Counted from the stretch's first letter, positions 1 through 8,637 are shown. The stretch: 64,000 nucleotides of DNA from Stieleria varia (GCF_038443385.1 NZ_CP151726.1:3720001-3784000); one strand, 5' to 3'. Notes: generated by a model from the letters alone, not told the origin. Translations and numbers: made by a program.

Positions 1-106
1 GGGGGATTGAATCCCATGCCTCACCTCGACGAGACCGTTCTAAAAATCGACCGGCGAAGTTAGCTAGGTAACCCACTCCATCTGCCGAACACAGAACACA
101 CCAAAC

Positions 107-2164
107 ATGCTTGCTCGATCCCCTGTTTGCTGTGTTGTCTTTCTTCTTCTGCTCAGTCTCCCCGGAATTTCAATTGCGGAGAAACCGGCCGAGTCATCTT
201 CCGGCAACGCCGCCGCCTCGGGTATCACCGCGCTGGCACTTCGACGTGACCTCGGATTCCTCGCAAGTGACGATCTGCGCGGTCGCAGCGTGACCGATGA
301 CACGATCCAAGTCGCTGCGGATTATCTCGCCCGACGCATGGGTGAGATCGGGCTTCAAACGGACAGCTACGACGGAACGCCGTTTCAAGCCGTCGATGTC
401 CCCGTCGGAAATGAAACCGGCGCCCCCGACAAGAACAATGCGACCTTTCGCATCACTCGCGATGACGAGGGAGTCGACGAGGTGAACGTCACCCTGCGCG
501 ATGGATTCTCTCCACTGGCCGTTGGAGCCGATGACGGTGCTGTATCCGCGCCGTTGGTGTTTGCCGGCTACGGCATCACGGCACCCAAGATCGGCTACGA
601 CGACTACGCCGGGATCGATGCCAAAGGTGCGGTGGTGATGATCCTCCGCAAGGAACCACAGTTGAGCGATCCCGACAGCCCGTTTGGTGGCACCGAAAAC
701 AGCCAGCACGCATATTTCCAGACCAAGATCGCCAACGCGATCGAGCACGGCGCGTTGGCGGTCTTGATCGTCAACGATCCCAAGAGCATCGAGGAAGCGG
801 TGCAAGCCGAAGAGCAGCGGATCGAGCAAGAAAAAGAACGCCAGGTTGCCATCGAGAAACAGCTCAGCGAGCTGCCCGCCCAAGCCACCAAGAATCAAGC
901 GGCGCTGAAAGAGAAAATTGCCGTCATCGACGGTATGCTGGCCGACATGCAACGCAACGTTGATGAAGCTCGTCGCGGCGTACTGGGGCTGTCCGAGGCC
1001 GGTACAAAGAACAACAAAACAAAATCAATGCCGGTTGCGTCGATCGCTCGCGACGTCGCGGTGGACTTGCTGAAACGAGGCGGCAATGTCTCGCTGACGG
1101 AGATCGAAGCCTCCATCGATCGGGATCTCAAGCCGCAGAGCCACGAACTGGAGTCGATCATCGCCAGTGTGATGGTCAACATCAAACCTGCCGTTGCCGA
1201 GACCTTCAACGTCGTTGGCGTCTATCCAGGCAAAGGCCCCCTCGCCAATGAAACCATCGTCGTTGGTGCCCACTACGATCACGTCGGAATGGGCGGGTAC
1301 GGATCGTTGGCACCAGGAACGATTGCAATCCATAACGGGGCCGACGACAACGCGAGTGGCACGGCAACGATGCTCTCAATCGCCCAAACGGTGACCGGGA
1401 AACTCGAGACCGTCACGTCGCACCGTACTCTTGTTTTCATCGGATTCACAGGCGAAGAACGCGGGCTGATCGGCAGCCAGTTCTACGTTGATCACCCTTT
1501 GCGAGAGCTGAAACAGACTGCCGCAATGGTCAACTTGGACATGGTCGGTCGTCTGCGAGACAATGAGCTGACCGTTTACGGGACCGGTTCGGCCGACAAG
1601 CTGGAGGCCGTTGTGGACGCGGCCAACCAAAAGCAAGAATTCAACCTTTACAAGGTCGCTAGTGGCTATGGGCCCAGCGATCACCAGTCGTTTTACACCG
1701 CCGGCGTCCCCGTTTTGTTTTTCTTTACCGGGTTGCACAACGATTATCATCGCCCAACCGATGATTTCGACAAAATCGATTTCGGTAATCTAACCCGGAT
1801 AACCGATATGGTTTCCGATGTCACGCTGCAACTGTCAGTGCTGCCGGAACGTCCTCGTTATGCAGAAACGGAGCAGAAGGTCCAGATTCGCCGTCAAATG
1901 ACCGCGTATCTCGGAGTCACACTCTCCGACGGAAATGGTTCCGTAATGGTTTCCAGCATTTACGAGGATGGACCGGCAGAAGCCGGCGGGGTGCAAGTCG
2001 GTGATGTGCTTCAGCGTATGGGGAAAACGCGAATTCGATCGTCTGACGACGTTCTGAGTTGGTTGCGTGATCAGTCCCCAGGCAACGAAGTCGTCGTCCG
2101 TGTCTTGCGCGCTGGTAAGACGGTGAACTTGAATGTGAAGTTGGGAAATCGGCCCGGCAATTAG
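107..2164 (+). CDS. Secreted M28-family metallopeptidase with C-terminal PDZ domain
   Basis: The 685-residue product opens with a Sec signal peptide (basic start, hydrophobic core, cleavage near residue 24), so it is exported to the periplasm or surface. Residues about 145-350 look like a PA-type substrate-access domain interrupted by a charged coiled-coil stretch (about 225-270). The M28 zinc site is intact: HYDHVG near 389, GADDNASG near 412, the catalytic EE near 450, DMVG near 478 and the last His in YHRPTDD near 548. A PDZ domain occupies about 600-682 and probably binds peptide C-termini or regulates the protease. The family consists of aminopeptidases and carboxypeptidases; which peptides are cut cannot be told from sequence. 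It stands alone, 223 bp upstream of a Skp-like chaperone gene on the same strand, so a periplasmic protein-quality role is possible but inferred. Confidence 0.93.
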   Translation: MLARSPVCCVVFLLLLSLPGISIAEKPAESSSGNAAASGITALALRRDLGFLASDDLRGRSVTDDTIQVAADYLARRMGEIGLQTDSYDGTPFQAVDVPVGNETGAPDKNNATFRITRDDEGVDEVNVTLRDGFSPLAVGADDGAVSAPLVFAGYGITAPKIGYDDYAGIDAKGAVVMILRKEPQLSDPDSPFGGTENSQHAYFQTKIANAIEHGALAVLIVNDPKSIEEAVQAEEQRIEQEKERQVAIEKQLSELPAQATKNQAALKEKIAVIDGMLADMQRNVDEARRGVLGLSEAGTKNNKTKSMPVASIARDVAVDLLKRGGNVSLTEIEASIDRDLKPQSHELESIIASVMVNIKPAVAETFNVVGVYPGKGPLANETIVVGAHYDHVGMGGYGSLAPGTIAIHNGADDNASGTATMLSIAQTVTGKLETVTSHRTLVFIGFTGEERGLIGSQFYVDHPLRELKQTAAMVNLDMVGRLRDNELTVYGTGSADKLEAVVDAANQKQEFNLYKVASGYGPSDHQSFYTAGVPVLFFFTGLHNDYHRPTDDFDKIDFGNLTRITDMVSDVTLQLSVLPERPRYAETEQKVQIRRQMTAYLGVTLSDGNGSVMVSSIYEDGPAEAGGVQVGDVLQRMGKTRIRSSDDVLSWLRDQSPGNEVVVRVLRAGKTVNLNVKLGNRPGN

Positions 2165-2387
2165 CGATTGCTAGCACGGCGAACTGCGGAAAAAGTTTTT
2201 TTCTTAGCCGCCCTGAACCTGCCGTTTCTGTCTTTACGTGGTTGCAGCGTGGTGACAGAATCCCAACTCAGTGGAACATGCCGTTGTACGTGACGGCATG
2301 CTGATGGCAACAAGCTAGACGCGAACGTTCGCGACTGATCTTACCATCGGAATTTGGATGCGCACCCAAAATGCAAGGAGAGCGAAA

Positions 2388-3014
2388 GTGCGAATGATTC
2401 GCAATTTGGTCGTCGGAGTTGTCGTCGCGGCAACCGCAATCGTTTCGACCACGGCGCAAGCCCAAGAGCCGGCAGCAGGACACCGTATCGCGGTGGTTGA
2501 TGTCGCCTACATCTTCAAGAACCATCCCGGCATCAAGGCTCAAGTGGCTGCCGTCGAAGGTGATCTGAAAGCATACGATGCCGAATTGAAGACCAAACGT
2601 GATGCGTTGAAGTCGGCGGCTGAAAAGTTGAAGACTTTCAAGGTCGGAACCCCCGACTACACCGCACAAGAAGAAGCCGTTGCAGACATGGACTCCAAGC
2701 TCCGCTTGGAAATGGCTCGCAAACGCAAAGAACTGGCCGACGCAGAAGCCAAGATTTATTTCGAGAACTACCAAAAGATCGCCGCCGGCGTGAAGTTCCT
2801 CGCTGAACACTACAAGATCAACTTGGTCTTGCGCTACAACAGCGAGAGCATGGAACAAGAGAGCGGTGAGTCTGTCATCCGTGGCGTGATGAAAAACATT
2901 GTTTATCACGACAATGCTTTGGACATGACCCCCGGTGTGATGCAGTACCTGGACAAAGCACTGCCCGCTGCAGCGTCGACCGCTGGAGTTGGTGGAGCCG
3001 GAATCAACCGCTAA
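2388..3014 (+). CDS. OmpH/Skp-family periplasmic chaperone
   Basis: The protein is about 208 residues, with a signal peptide ending in a QAQ cleavage region, then a short beta strand (RIAVVDVAYIF) and a long charged helical region with heptad-like spacing, the layout of Skp/OmpH. Skp holds unfolded outer-membrane proteins on their way to the BAM complex. A GTG start at 2388 is preferred over the upstream ATG at 2358 because AAGGAG lies at 2375-2380, seven bases before it. The first part matches the family well; the C-terminal 40 residues (GVMQYLDKAL and an AG-rich tail) are less conserved. The next + strand genes are lpxC and lpxA, matching the frequent association of skp-like genes with lipid A genes in Gram-negative bacteria, although here 437 bp of repeat-bearing DNA intervenes. 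Confidence 0.88.
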   Translation: MRMIRNLVVGVVVAATAIVSTTAQAQEPAAGHRIAVVDVAYIFKNHPGIKAQVAAVEGDLKAYDAELKTKRDALKSAAEKLKTFKVGTPDYTAQEEAVADMDSKLRLEMARKRKELADAEAKIYFENYQKIAAGVKFLAEHYKINLVLRYNSESMEQESGESVIRGVMKNIVYHDNALDMTPGVMQYLDKALPAAASTAGVGGAGINR

Positions 3015-3155
3015 GGATTGATTTTCGGTGGGTGCGCAAAACCCAAGAGAAATCGTTGCCGGCGAGTGGCCCCGGCCATACGCCGCAACGGTCTCTGGGC
3101 AGCAGCATTCACCACAGGTGCCGCGAAAACGAAACATGATTGCATAGCGAAATCG

Positions 3156-3212
3156 TAACCCGACGCGTAAGCGAGGGATCTACGGTTGCGTCCTCGCCTA
3201 CGTGTCGAGTTA
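3156..3212. repeat. Imperfect hairpin of the ACGCGYAAGCGAG type
   Basis: The arms 3156-3177 and 3191-3212 are imperfect inverted repeats around a loop of about 13 bases. The arm core (ACGCGTAAGCGAGGGAT) is related to the arms at 8450-8550 and 37401-37456, so it belongs to a dispersed palindromic family in this genome. It abuts the 130-bp element that follows. Confidence 0.65.
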
Positions 3213-3342
3213 CTAGTGCATCATCCGGTCTTGATTTTGGGGTTAGCCGTTTTGGCGTTAGCCACGGTTGTGTGAAAACCGTGGCTAACGCCAAAACGGC
3301 TCATCTACCGAACCCACGTTCTAAGACTGGACGATGCACTAG
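3213..3342 (+). repeat. 130-bp CTAG-bounded inverted-repeat element, copy 1
   Basis: The element begins and ends with CTAG. Its terminal inverted repeats read CTAGTGCATCRTCCRGTCTT. Inside is a second, longer palindrome whose arms contain GTGGCTAACGCCAAAACGGC. Near-identical copies lie at 8291-8423 (same orientation) and 58207-58339 (opposite orientation). It has no coding capacity. The structure resembles a MITE; CTAG at both ends may be a 4-bp target duplication or part of the terminus. Confidence 0.85.
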
Positions 3343-3451
3343 GCAAAGTAGAACGTTCAGGCCAAGGATGGCCGGACAACCAATGACTCAACAAATTGAC
3401 AACAGCAGACGCCAAACCAGAGTCAGGTAAGGCGCAGGCAGGGAGGTCAGC

Positions 3452-4360
3452 GTGAATATCTCACGCAACGAGCACACGATCGCAACCACGTGCGAAGTCA
3501 GCGGGACGGGCTATTGGTCCGGACAGCGGGTTCGAGTGGTGATGTCGCCGGCCAGGGTCGGTACAGGCATCTTGCTGGTCCGCAGCGATCTGCCCGGATG
3601 TCCTTCCTGCCCAGCGACTGCAGAATTCCGTCATGATGCTCAGCTACGAACCATTCTGCAACGCGGTGATGCGCAGTTTCAGTTGGTGGAGCATTTGATG
3701 GCAGCGCTCTACGCGATGGAAATCGACAACTGCATCGTTGAGATCGACGCGGAGGAATTGCCTGGACTGGACGGCAGCTGCGCCGCATACGTGGACGCCC
3801 TGCAAAACGCGGGTCTGATCATCCAAGCGGCGGAAAAAAAACGCTTGGTCATTCGCGAACCCTTCACGATTCGGGCTGCAGATCGCACGATCTCCGCGGC
3901 GCCAGCCCCAAACGGTGTGACGGAGTTCGAATACGAGCTTTCGTTCGATCACGAATGCGTCATTCCCAATCAAAAATTCCGCAGCACATGCACTCCCGAT
4001 CGCTTCGCGCGTGAGATTGCACCGGCGCGGACGTTCATCACACAATCTCAAGCTCAGACGCTGAGAGCTCAAGGCGTTGCGTCTCATGTAACCAACAAAG
4101 ATTTATTGGTTTTTGGCGACCACGGACCGATAGAGAACACACTGCGATACTCCGACGAGTGCGCACGACACAAACTGTTGGACATGATCGGTGATCTAGC
4201 GTTGACGGGCCTGCAGTTGGTAGGACAGTTTTCGTCCGTTCGTGGAGGACACAACCTCAACGGGACGATGGCGACTCAATTGTTGCAGCTGGCTCAACAA
4301 CAAACCATGTCTCGTTCAAACACCAATCCAAACAGTCAGCAGCAAGATCGAGCCGCGTAA
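3452..4360 (+). CDS. lpxC: UDP-3-O-acyl-N-acetylglucosamine deacetylase (LpxC)
   Basis: LpxC catalyses the first committed step of lipid A synthesis, the zinc-dependent removal of acetate from UDP-3-O-acyl-GlcNAc in the cytoplasm. The 302-residue length is normal for the family. Visible hallmarks are VEHLMAAL near residue 80 (metal-binding His), a catalytic-region HKLLDMIGDLAL near 240 (second His and the Asp ligand) and GGHNLN near 267 (proton-transfer His). The start is GTG, preceded by GGGAGG at a spacing of about 7. lpxA follows 64 bp downstream, so the two are probably co-transcribed. Regulation is not evident from the sequence. The assignment is secure; acyl-chain specificity cannot be read from the sequence. 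Confidence 0.97.
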   Translation: MNISRNEHTIATTCEVSGTGYWSGQRVRVVMSPARVGTGILLVRSDLPGCPSCPATAEFRHDAQLRTILQRGDAQFQLVEHLMAALYAMEIDNCIVEIDAEELPGLDGSCAAYVDALQNAGLIIQAAEKKRLVIREPFTIRAADRTISAAPAPNGVTEFEYELSFDHECVIPNQKFRSTCTPDRFAREIAPARTFITQSQAQTLRAQGVASHVTNKDLLVFGDHGPIENTLRYSDECARHKLLDMIGDLALTGLQLVGQFSSVRGGHNLNGTMATQLLQLAQQQTMSRSNTNPNSQQQDRAA

Positions 4361-4424
4361 GGCACCGTCCGCACGTGGCGAACCATTTTCCTCCCCTCGT
4401 TTGATATGACCATTCGGAGTCACC

Positions 4425-5237
4425 ATGGGTGTCACCATCGCTCAGACCGCCGTCGTCGATCCCCGCGCAACGCTGGGAACGAACGTTCGAATCGGACATT
4501 TTTGCGTCATCGGTCCCGATGTCGTTATCGGTGATGACACGTTGATCGAAGATCACGTGATCATCTCAGGTGTTTGTCGACTGGGTTGCGAGAATCATAT
4601 CTTCCCCGGTACGGTCCTCGGCGCCGCTCCTCAAGACACCAGCTACAAAGGCACGCCGACGCGTGTCGAGATCGGTGACGGAAATGTGTTTCGCGAACAC
4701 TGCACGGTGAATCGCGCCACCGAAAAAGAAGACGGCGTGACGCTGGTCGGCGACAACAACTACTTCATGGCCGGTGGGCACATTGCTCACGATTGCAAAG
4801 TCGGCGACCGAATCGTTGCGGCAAACAACATCATGCTCGGCGGTCACGTTCGCGTCGGCAACGATGTGATCTTCGCCGGAGGCGTCGGCGTTTCCCACTT
4901 CGCAACCATCGGACAACTCAGCTTCGTCAGCGCAATGAGTCGTGTGTTGCACGATGTTCCGCCCTACACGATCGTCGACGGCCAGCCCACCAAGCCACGC
5001 GCCATCAACACGATCGGATTGAAGCGTCACGACTATTCCGAAGACGATATTCGGGTACTGACGGACGCCTTCAAACTGCTCTATCGCCAACGCGTTGGTG
5101 TTGAGGCAGCCCGCGAAGAAATGTTCAATCGCGGACCCATTCGCCCTGTCTTGCGTCACCTCTTTGACTGCGTGGATCGTTCCTGCAGCGGACGCCACGG
5201 ACGTGGCCAGGATCAGAGGAAAAAGAAAGCAGCATGA
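4425..5237 (+). CDS. lpxA: Acyl-ACP:UDP-N-acetylglucosamine O-acyltransferase (LpxA)
   Basis: LpxA transfers a 3-hydroxyacyl chain from ACP to UDP-GlcNAc, the first reaction of lipid A synthesis. The protein has 270 residues against 262 in E. coli. Its first two thirds are hexapeptide repeats forming a left-handed beta helix (for example GTNVRIGHFCVIGPDVVIG). The catalytic region GHIAHDC near residue 125 matches the E. coli segment, as do DVPPY and the C-terminal GLKRHDYS helical region. The C-terminal tail is lysine-rich (RKKKAA). The stop codon overlaps the start of the next gene by four bases (ATGA), which implies translational coupling with the Gfo/Idh dehydrogenase. Confidence 0.97.
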   Translation: MGVTIAQTAVVDPRATLGTNVRIGHFCVIGPDVVIGDDTLIEDHVIISGVCRLGCENHIFPGTVLGAAPQDTSYKGTPTRVEIGDGNVFREHCTVNRATEKEDGVTLVGDNNYFMAGGHIAHDCKVGDRIVAANNIMLGGHVRVGNDVIFAGGVGVSHFATIGQLSFVSAMSRVLHDVPPYTIVDGQPTKPRAINTIGLKRHDYSEDDIRVLTDAFKLLYRQRVGVEAAREEMFNRGPIRPVLRHLFDCVDRSCSGRHGRGQDQRKKKAA

Positions 5238-6322
5238 GCGGACTTCGCATTGCCGTCATCGGCGCCGGACACCTCGGACGAATCCACGCCAAACTGCTCG
5301 GCAGCGTTGACGGTGCAGAGCTCGTTGCGATCAGCGATCCGTTCGAATCGGCTCGTCAAAAAGCCGCTGAGCTTTACGACGTGCCCGTGGTCGCAAACTA
5401 TCTCGATCTGATCCCGAGAATCGACGCGGCGATCATTGCCGCTCCCACCGATCTGCACTGCGAGATCGCGGTCGAGTTGCTCAAAGCGGGAAAGCATGTG
5501 TTGGTGGAAAAGCCGCTGGCGAACACCGCAGAGGACGCCGATCGCTTGGCCGCACTGGCAGCATCCAAGCGTTTGACCTTGCAAGTCGGCCATGTGGAGC
5601 GATTCAACCCCGCGTTCACCGCGTTGGGCCAAGTCGGAGTGGATGTCAAGTACGTCGAAGCCGTCCGGGCGTCACGGTTTCCAGGGCGTTGCCTGGACGT
5701 CGGTGTCGTGATGGACTTGATGATCCATGACATCGATCTGGTGCTTTCATTGACCGAGGCCGCCGTTGCCAGTGTTTCCGCGAGCGGACTGGCCGTTGTC
5801 AGTGATCATGAGGACCTCGCCGAAGCACGCATCGAGTTCGAATGCGGCTTGGTCGCAAACTTGAAGGCGTCCCGGGTCAGTCCCACACCCGCACGAAACA
5901 TGCAAGTGTTCGGTTCCGGCGGATTTGCCAACATCGATTTCTCAGGTCCGACATTGACCACCGTTGTTCCCAGCGACGACATGGTCGATCGCTCGTTTGA
6001 TTTGTCGACGGAAACGGACAATCCACTGAGCTACGCTGACCAACTCTTTAGTGACCACTTGGGCGTCCAAGTACACCAGTTGGAGCCACGAAACGCCATC
6101 CTCGACGAGCTACATGACTTTGTCATCAGCATTCAATCGGGAATCGCGCCGACGGTAACGGGGGTTGCCGGTGCTCGCGCAGTGACCGTTGCGGAAATGA
6201 TTCTCGATTCCATCGCAGCACGTCGCTGGTACAGCGACAGTGTCACCACGGAGATCGGCCCAGCAGCCGTCGCCCGTCAGCGAATCGAAGTCGCTAGCCG
6301 ACGCCAACGCCGTTCGGCCTAG
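5234..6322 (+). CDS. Gfo/Idh/MocA-family NAD(P)-dependent oxidoreductase coupled to lpxA
   Basis: The 362-residue protein starts with a Rossmann nucleotide-binding motif (IAVIGAGHLGRIHAKLL) and carries the Gfo/Idh EKPLA motif near residue 94, followed by the alpha/beta substrate domain with GHVERFNPAF. No signal peptide is present, so it is cytoplasmic. It overlaps lpxA by 4 bases. In Acidithiobacillus and Leptospira a Gfo/Idh enzyme beside lpxA (GnnA) oxidises UDP-GlcNAc at C3 so that an aminotransferase (GnnB) can make the 3-amino sugar used for amide-linked lipid A. That role is a reasonable guess, but no GnnB-like gene is next to it. The stop codon TAG lies inside the CTAG target duplication of the adjoining insertion sequence; the reading frame is intact. 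Confidence 0.9.
   Translation: MSGLRIAVIGAGHLGRIHAKLLGSVDGAELVAISDPFESARQKAAELYDVPVVANYLDLIPRIDAAIIAAPTDLHCEIAVELLKAGKHVLVEKPLANTAEDADRLAALAASKRLTLQVGHVERFNPAFTALGQVGVDVKYVEAVRASRFPGRCLDVGVVMDLMIHDIDLVLSLTEAAVASVSASGLAVVSDHEDLAEARIEFECGLVANLKASRVSPTPARNMQVFGSGGFANIDFSGPTLTTVVPSDDMVDRSFDLSTETDNPLSYADQLFSDHLGVQVHQLEPRNAILDELHDFVISIQSGIAPTVTGVAGARAVTVAEMILDSIAARRWYSDSVTTEIGPAAVARQRIEVASRRQRRSA
6319..6322. repeat. Target-site duplication CTAG (left) of the IS1380 element
   Basis: CTAG directly precedes the left terminal repeat and is matched by CTAG at 8056-8059 after the right one. It contains the TAG stop codon of the upstream dehydrogenase gene, so insertion kept that gene whole. Confidence 0.85.
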
Positions 6323-8055
6323 CCCGGATATTGCATCCATCGGTTATTGACGCGGGGTTGCGAGTTCGATACGTCCGCTTTTGGGAAATGATTTGATTTT
6401 GATGGGGGCTTTCGCAGCGCCGCGCAGAAGGCCCCCCCTCCCCCAAGCGAATGATTCGCTTCGTGGTTGCGTTTTCCTCGAGGGTTGCCGCCCTTAGTCG
6501 CTTCGGCAAAGACGCGCCATGACTTCGTTAAAGAGACTCGCGCTAGGGCAGTGAGTCGGAAGGTGAAAAATCACTCGCCGACAAGTCACGCGTACTCGCG
6601 CGGCAATCTTGAACAGACGCAAGCGGATCGTATCCACACGCATCCGAGCATGTGTAGTGCCCTGAAGTGCCAACCGGCGGATTCCGTCGACCAACACATA
6701 CGCCAACGACGACAGAATCAAACGAAACTGATTGGCCATGAAGTCTGTGCAGCTGGTTCGATCGGCAAACAAACACATCTGTTGTTCCTTGATCCGATTC
6801 TCCATTTCACAACGCTGACAATAACGTTCTCGATAGAAATCCTTCGGGTTCCAAGCAACACTGCAGATCGTTCCAGGATCGAGGATTTGTCGAACCTGTT
6901 TGCCGTCCACGCGAGGGCGATGATAAGTCGGCTCGACGATCCCTTGGGCACTGGGCAGGTTTGTCACGACGAAACGCGGGTTGGCTCCCTTGTCGCCGTG
7001 CTCCGCCTTGCCGAGAACCCAGCGATGACGGTCCCATGTTTCCTGAGTGCGATAACGGAACCATTTGAAAAGCGTTCGCGTGGATTTAAATTTCAAATGC
7101 TCAAGTCGAGCACGGGTCATTTCGCAGGCAATATTGCGGATCAAGACGTTGTTCTTGGGCAATCCGAAGACATAGTAGACGTCGTTTTTATCGCACCAAC
7201 GCATGAGTCTTTCATCAGAATATCCGCCATCGCCACGTAAAATGATTTTCGTCTCCGGCCATCGCGAACGAATCTTTTGAACCAGCAGTTTGGTCACCGC
7301 GCGAGCGTGATGGGCTGCGCCAAAACTGCTGGGACGTAGGTAGGCGACGAGCAACTGATAGCCACAGAACACGTACAGCGGCAGAAAACAGTGGCCGTCG
7401 TAGAATCCATTGAAGTAGTTTTTGTCTTGATTGCCGTGCGTCGGATCATCTGTGGCATCATAGTCCAAGGTGATTTCTTCGGGCGGTTTCTCGTAGCTGT
7501 CCAGAAAGGTGTTTACGATTTCTTCGTGGATAGCCAGCATCGCTTTGCGATCGACACGATTTTCGAAACGTGAATGCGTTGACGGACTGGCCAAAGGAAC
7601 GTGTTCGTCGCTGTCATAGTCATTCTGTGCAGGCGTGCGTCCGGCAGCGACTTGAAAGGCTGCATCATGCCGCAAGTGGGCGTGATCGTTGCCGTCCTCG
7701 TAGCCTGCCGCAATTCCAAAGATACGACTGGTCAGGATCTCGGCCTGCGGATGTGCGGTGTAGATAGGATCGCGTGGATCGGCAATACAAGCGTCGACTC
7801 GGCGGATCAGGCCGAGTCGTTGATCGACTTCGCGAAGCAGTAGCAATCCGGCGTCGGACGTGAGCGTTCCGCCATCAAAATCAAACTCGACAGCTTGGCG
7901 ACGGAGGCGTTTCAGTGCAGCTCGTTTTCGATTACGCTTTGTCATTGCCGAGAGCCTTGGGCTTGGGATGTGTGAAGTGTTGTAACTCCAATGCATACCA
8001 GGACTAAGGCTCTTGCGCTATAGGGGGAAACAAATTTTCGGATGCAATATCCGGG
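6323..8055 (-). mobile_element. Complete IS1380-family insertion sequence, 1733 bp
   Basis: Perfect 16-bp terminal inverted repeats (CCCGGATATTGCATCC) sit at 6323-6338 and, as the complement, at 8040-8055. Directly outside are 4-bp direct repeats CTAG at 6319-6322 and 8056-8059, so the element still carries its target duplication. The single transposase gene on the minus strand fills most of it. Length, terminal repeats and target size fit the IS1380 family. Perfect ends and an open reading frame suggest a recent, possibly active insertion. Confidence 0.93.
6494..7945 (-). CDS. IS1380-family DDE transposase
   Basis: The protein has about 483 residues if started at the ATG at 7945, where the usual basic beginning MTKRNRKRAALKRL appears; an ATG at 7996 would add 17 unconserved residues. 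Candidate DDE residues are the Asp group in LDYDATDDPTHG (about 161-167), Asp 239 in ILRGDGGYSDERL and Glu about 382 in YCQRCEMENRIKEQ, the last being a strong IS1380 signature. It cuts and pastes the element by binding the terminal repeats. No frameshift or internal stop is seen. The gene points opposite to the lpx genes. Expression may start from within the right end of the element. Confidence 0.93.
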   Translation of the reverse strand: MTKRNRKRAALKRLRRQAVEFDFDGGTLTSDAGLLLLREVDQRLGLIRRVDACIADPRDPIYTAHPQAEILTSRIFGIAAGYEDGNDHAHLRHDAAFQVAAGRTPAQNDYDSDEHVPLASPSTHSRFENRVDRKAMLAIHEEIVNTFLDSYEKPPEEITLDYDATDDPTHGNQDKNYFNGFYDGHCFLPLYVFCGYQLLVAYLRPSSFGAAHHARAVTKLLVQKIRSRWPETKIILRGDGGYSDERLMRWCDKNDVYYVFGLPKNNVLIRNIACEMTRARLEHLKFKSTRTLFKWFRYRTQETWDRHRWVLGKAEHGDKGANPRFVVTNLPSAQGIVEPTYHRPRVDGKQVRQILDPGTICSVAWNPKDFYRERYCQRCEMENRIKEQQMCLFADRTSCTDFMANQFRLILSSLAYVLVDGIRRLALQGTTHARMRVDTIRLRLFKIAARVRVTCRRVIFHLPTHCPSASLFNEVMARLCRSD

Positions 8056-8062
8056 CTAGCAA

Positions 8063-8288
8063 TGGACTGCTCAAAGTATGGTGTTGTTTCTTTTTGGGTT
8101 TGCGCAAGTTTATGTCCCTACTGCCGGCGCAGCTGGTGACCCCAGTGAGCCTCAGACGCTAGCCGTGGGCCTGAGGCGGATTGTGGTGCCGGCCCACGGC
8201 TAGCGTCTGAGGCTCACTTTGATTGCGATGCATGGGACAAAAACATGGACTGAAAGAACAATGTCAACACCAAACTTTGAGTAGTCCA
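8063..8288. repeat. Nested palindromic element
   Basis: Outer arms of 24 bp (8063-8086 and 8265-8288) are inverted repeats with two mismatches (TGGACTGCTCAAAGTATGGT begins the first). Inside, 28-bp perfect arms (8144-8171 and 8191-8218) flank a 19-base loop. A partial match to the outer arm occurs at about 46604-46625. The core GCTAGCGTCTGAGG resembles other palindromes in the window. RNA from it would fold into a long hairpin. Confidence 0.75.
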
Positions 8289-8290
8289 GC

Positions 8291-8423
8291 CTAGTGCATC
8301 ATCCGGTCTTGATTTTGGGGTTAGCCGTTTTGGCGTTAGCCACGGTCGTGTCACGAAAACCGTGGCTAACGCCAAAACGGCTCATCTACCGAACCCACGT
8401 TCTAAGACTGGACGATGCACTAG
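8291..8423 (+). repeat. 130-bp CTAG-bounded inverted-repeat element, copy 2
   Basis: This 133-bp copy has the same orientation and termini as the element at 3213-3342 and differs from it by only a few bases, mostly around the central loop where it is three bases longer. It lies between two other palindromic repeats and downstream of the AI-2E permease gene. Confidence 0.85.
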
Positions 8424-8449
8424 CGCCAGAATCGCGACTTGAGCTTTCA

Positions 8450-8550
8450 TACCAGCACGACGCGCAAGCGAGTGATTCTTTAATACCAGGACGACGCGCA
8501 AGCGAGTGATTCCCGGCGTTTTATACACTCGCTTGCGCTTCGTGCTGGTA
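8450..8550. repeat. Three-arm palindromic repeat, CAAGCGAGTGA family
   Basis: Two direct copies of a 28-bp unit containing GACGCGCAAGCGAGTGATT (8450-8478 and 8484-8511) are followed by an inverted copy at 8526-8550. Either direct copy can pair with the inverted one. The same arms form the hairpin at 37401-37456. It sits just downstream of the AI-2E permease gene and might end transcription. Confidence 0.75.
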
Positions 8551-8637
8551 TTGACATCGTTTCCAATCAAGGTCGATTCACGATCGCAGCAATAGAGAAG
8601 CCGTTTTGGAGACGGCGGGAGATCTCGACGACCAAAT

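Larger units (their letters stand above)
3015..3451. other. Intergenic stretch between the Skp-like gene and lpxC
   Basis: No convincing gene is present. The stretch holds an imperfect hairpin (3156-3212) followed directly by one copy of the 130-bp CTAG-bounded element (3213-3342). The last part, 3343-3451, leads into the GGGAGG ribosome-binding site of lpxC. The short reading frames here are products of the palindromes. Confidence 0.7.
8060..8637. other. Repeat-filled intergenic stretch after the insertion sequence
   Basis: No gene is supported. It is made of a nested palindrome (8063-8288), copy 2 of the 130-bp element (8291-8423) and three arms of the CAAGCGAGTGA palindrome family (8450-8550). 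Short frames translated from it are repeat artefacts. The 3' end of the AI-2E permease gene on the minus strand follows at 8638. Confidence 0.7.

Noticed and set aside
1-35. GGGGGATTGAATCCC at the window start as the T arm of a tRNA
   Set aside because: The rest of the cloverleaf cannot be built from the visible sequence and the T-loop consensus is not met.
6467-7240. Long + strand frame of 257 codons inside the insertion sequence
   Set aside because: It is antisense to the transposase gene, whose catalytic motifs are clear on the minus strand.
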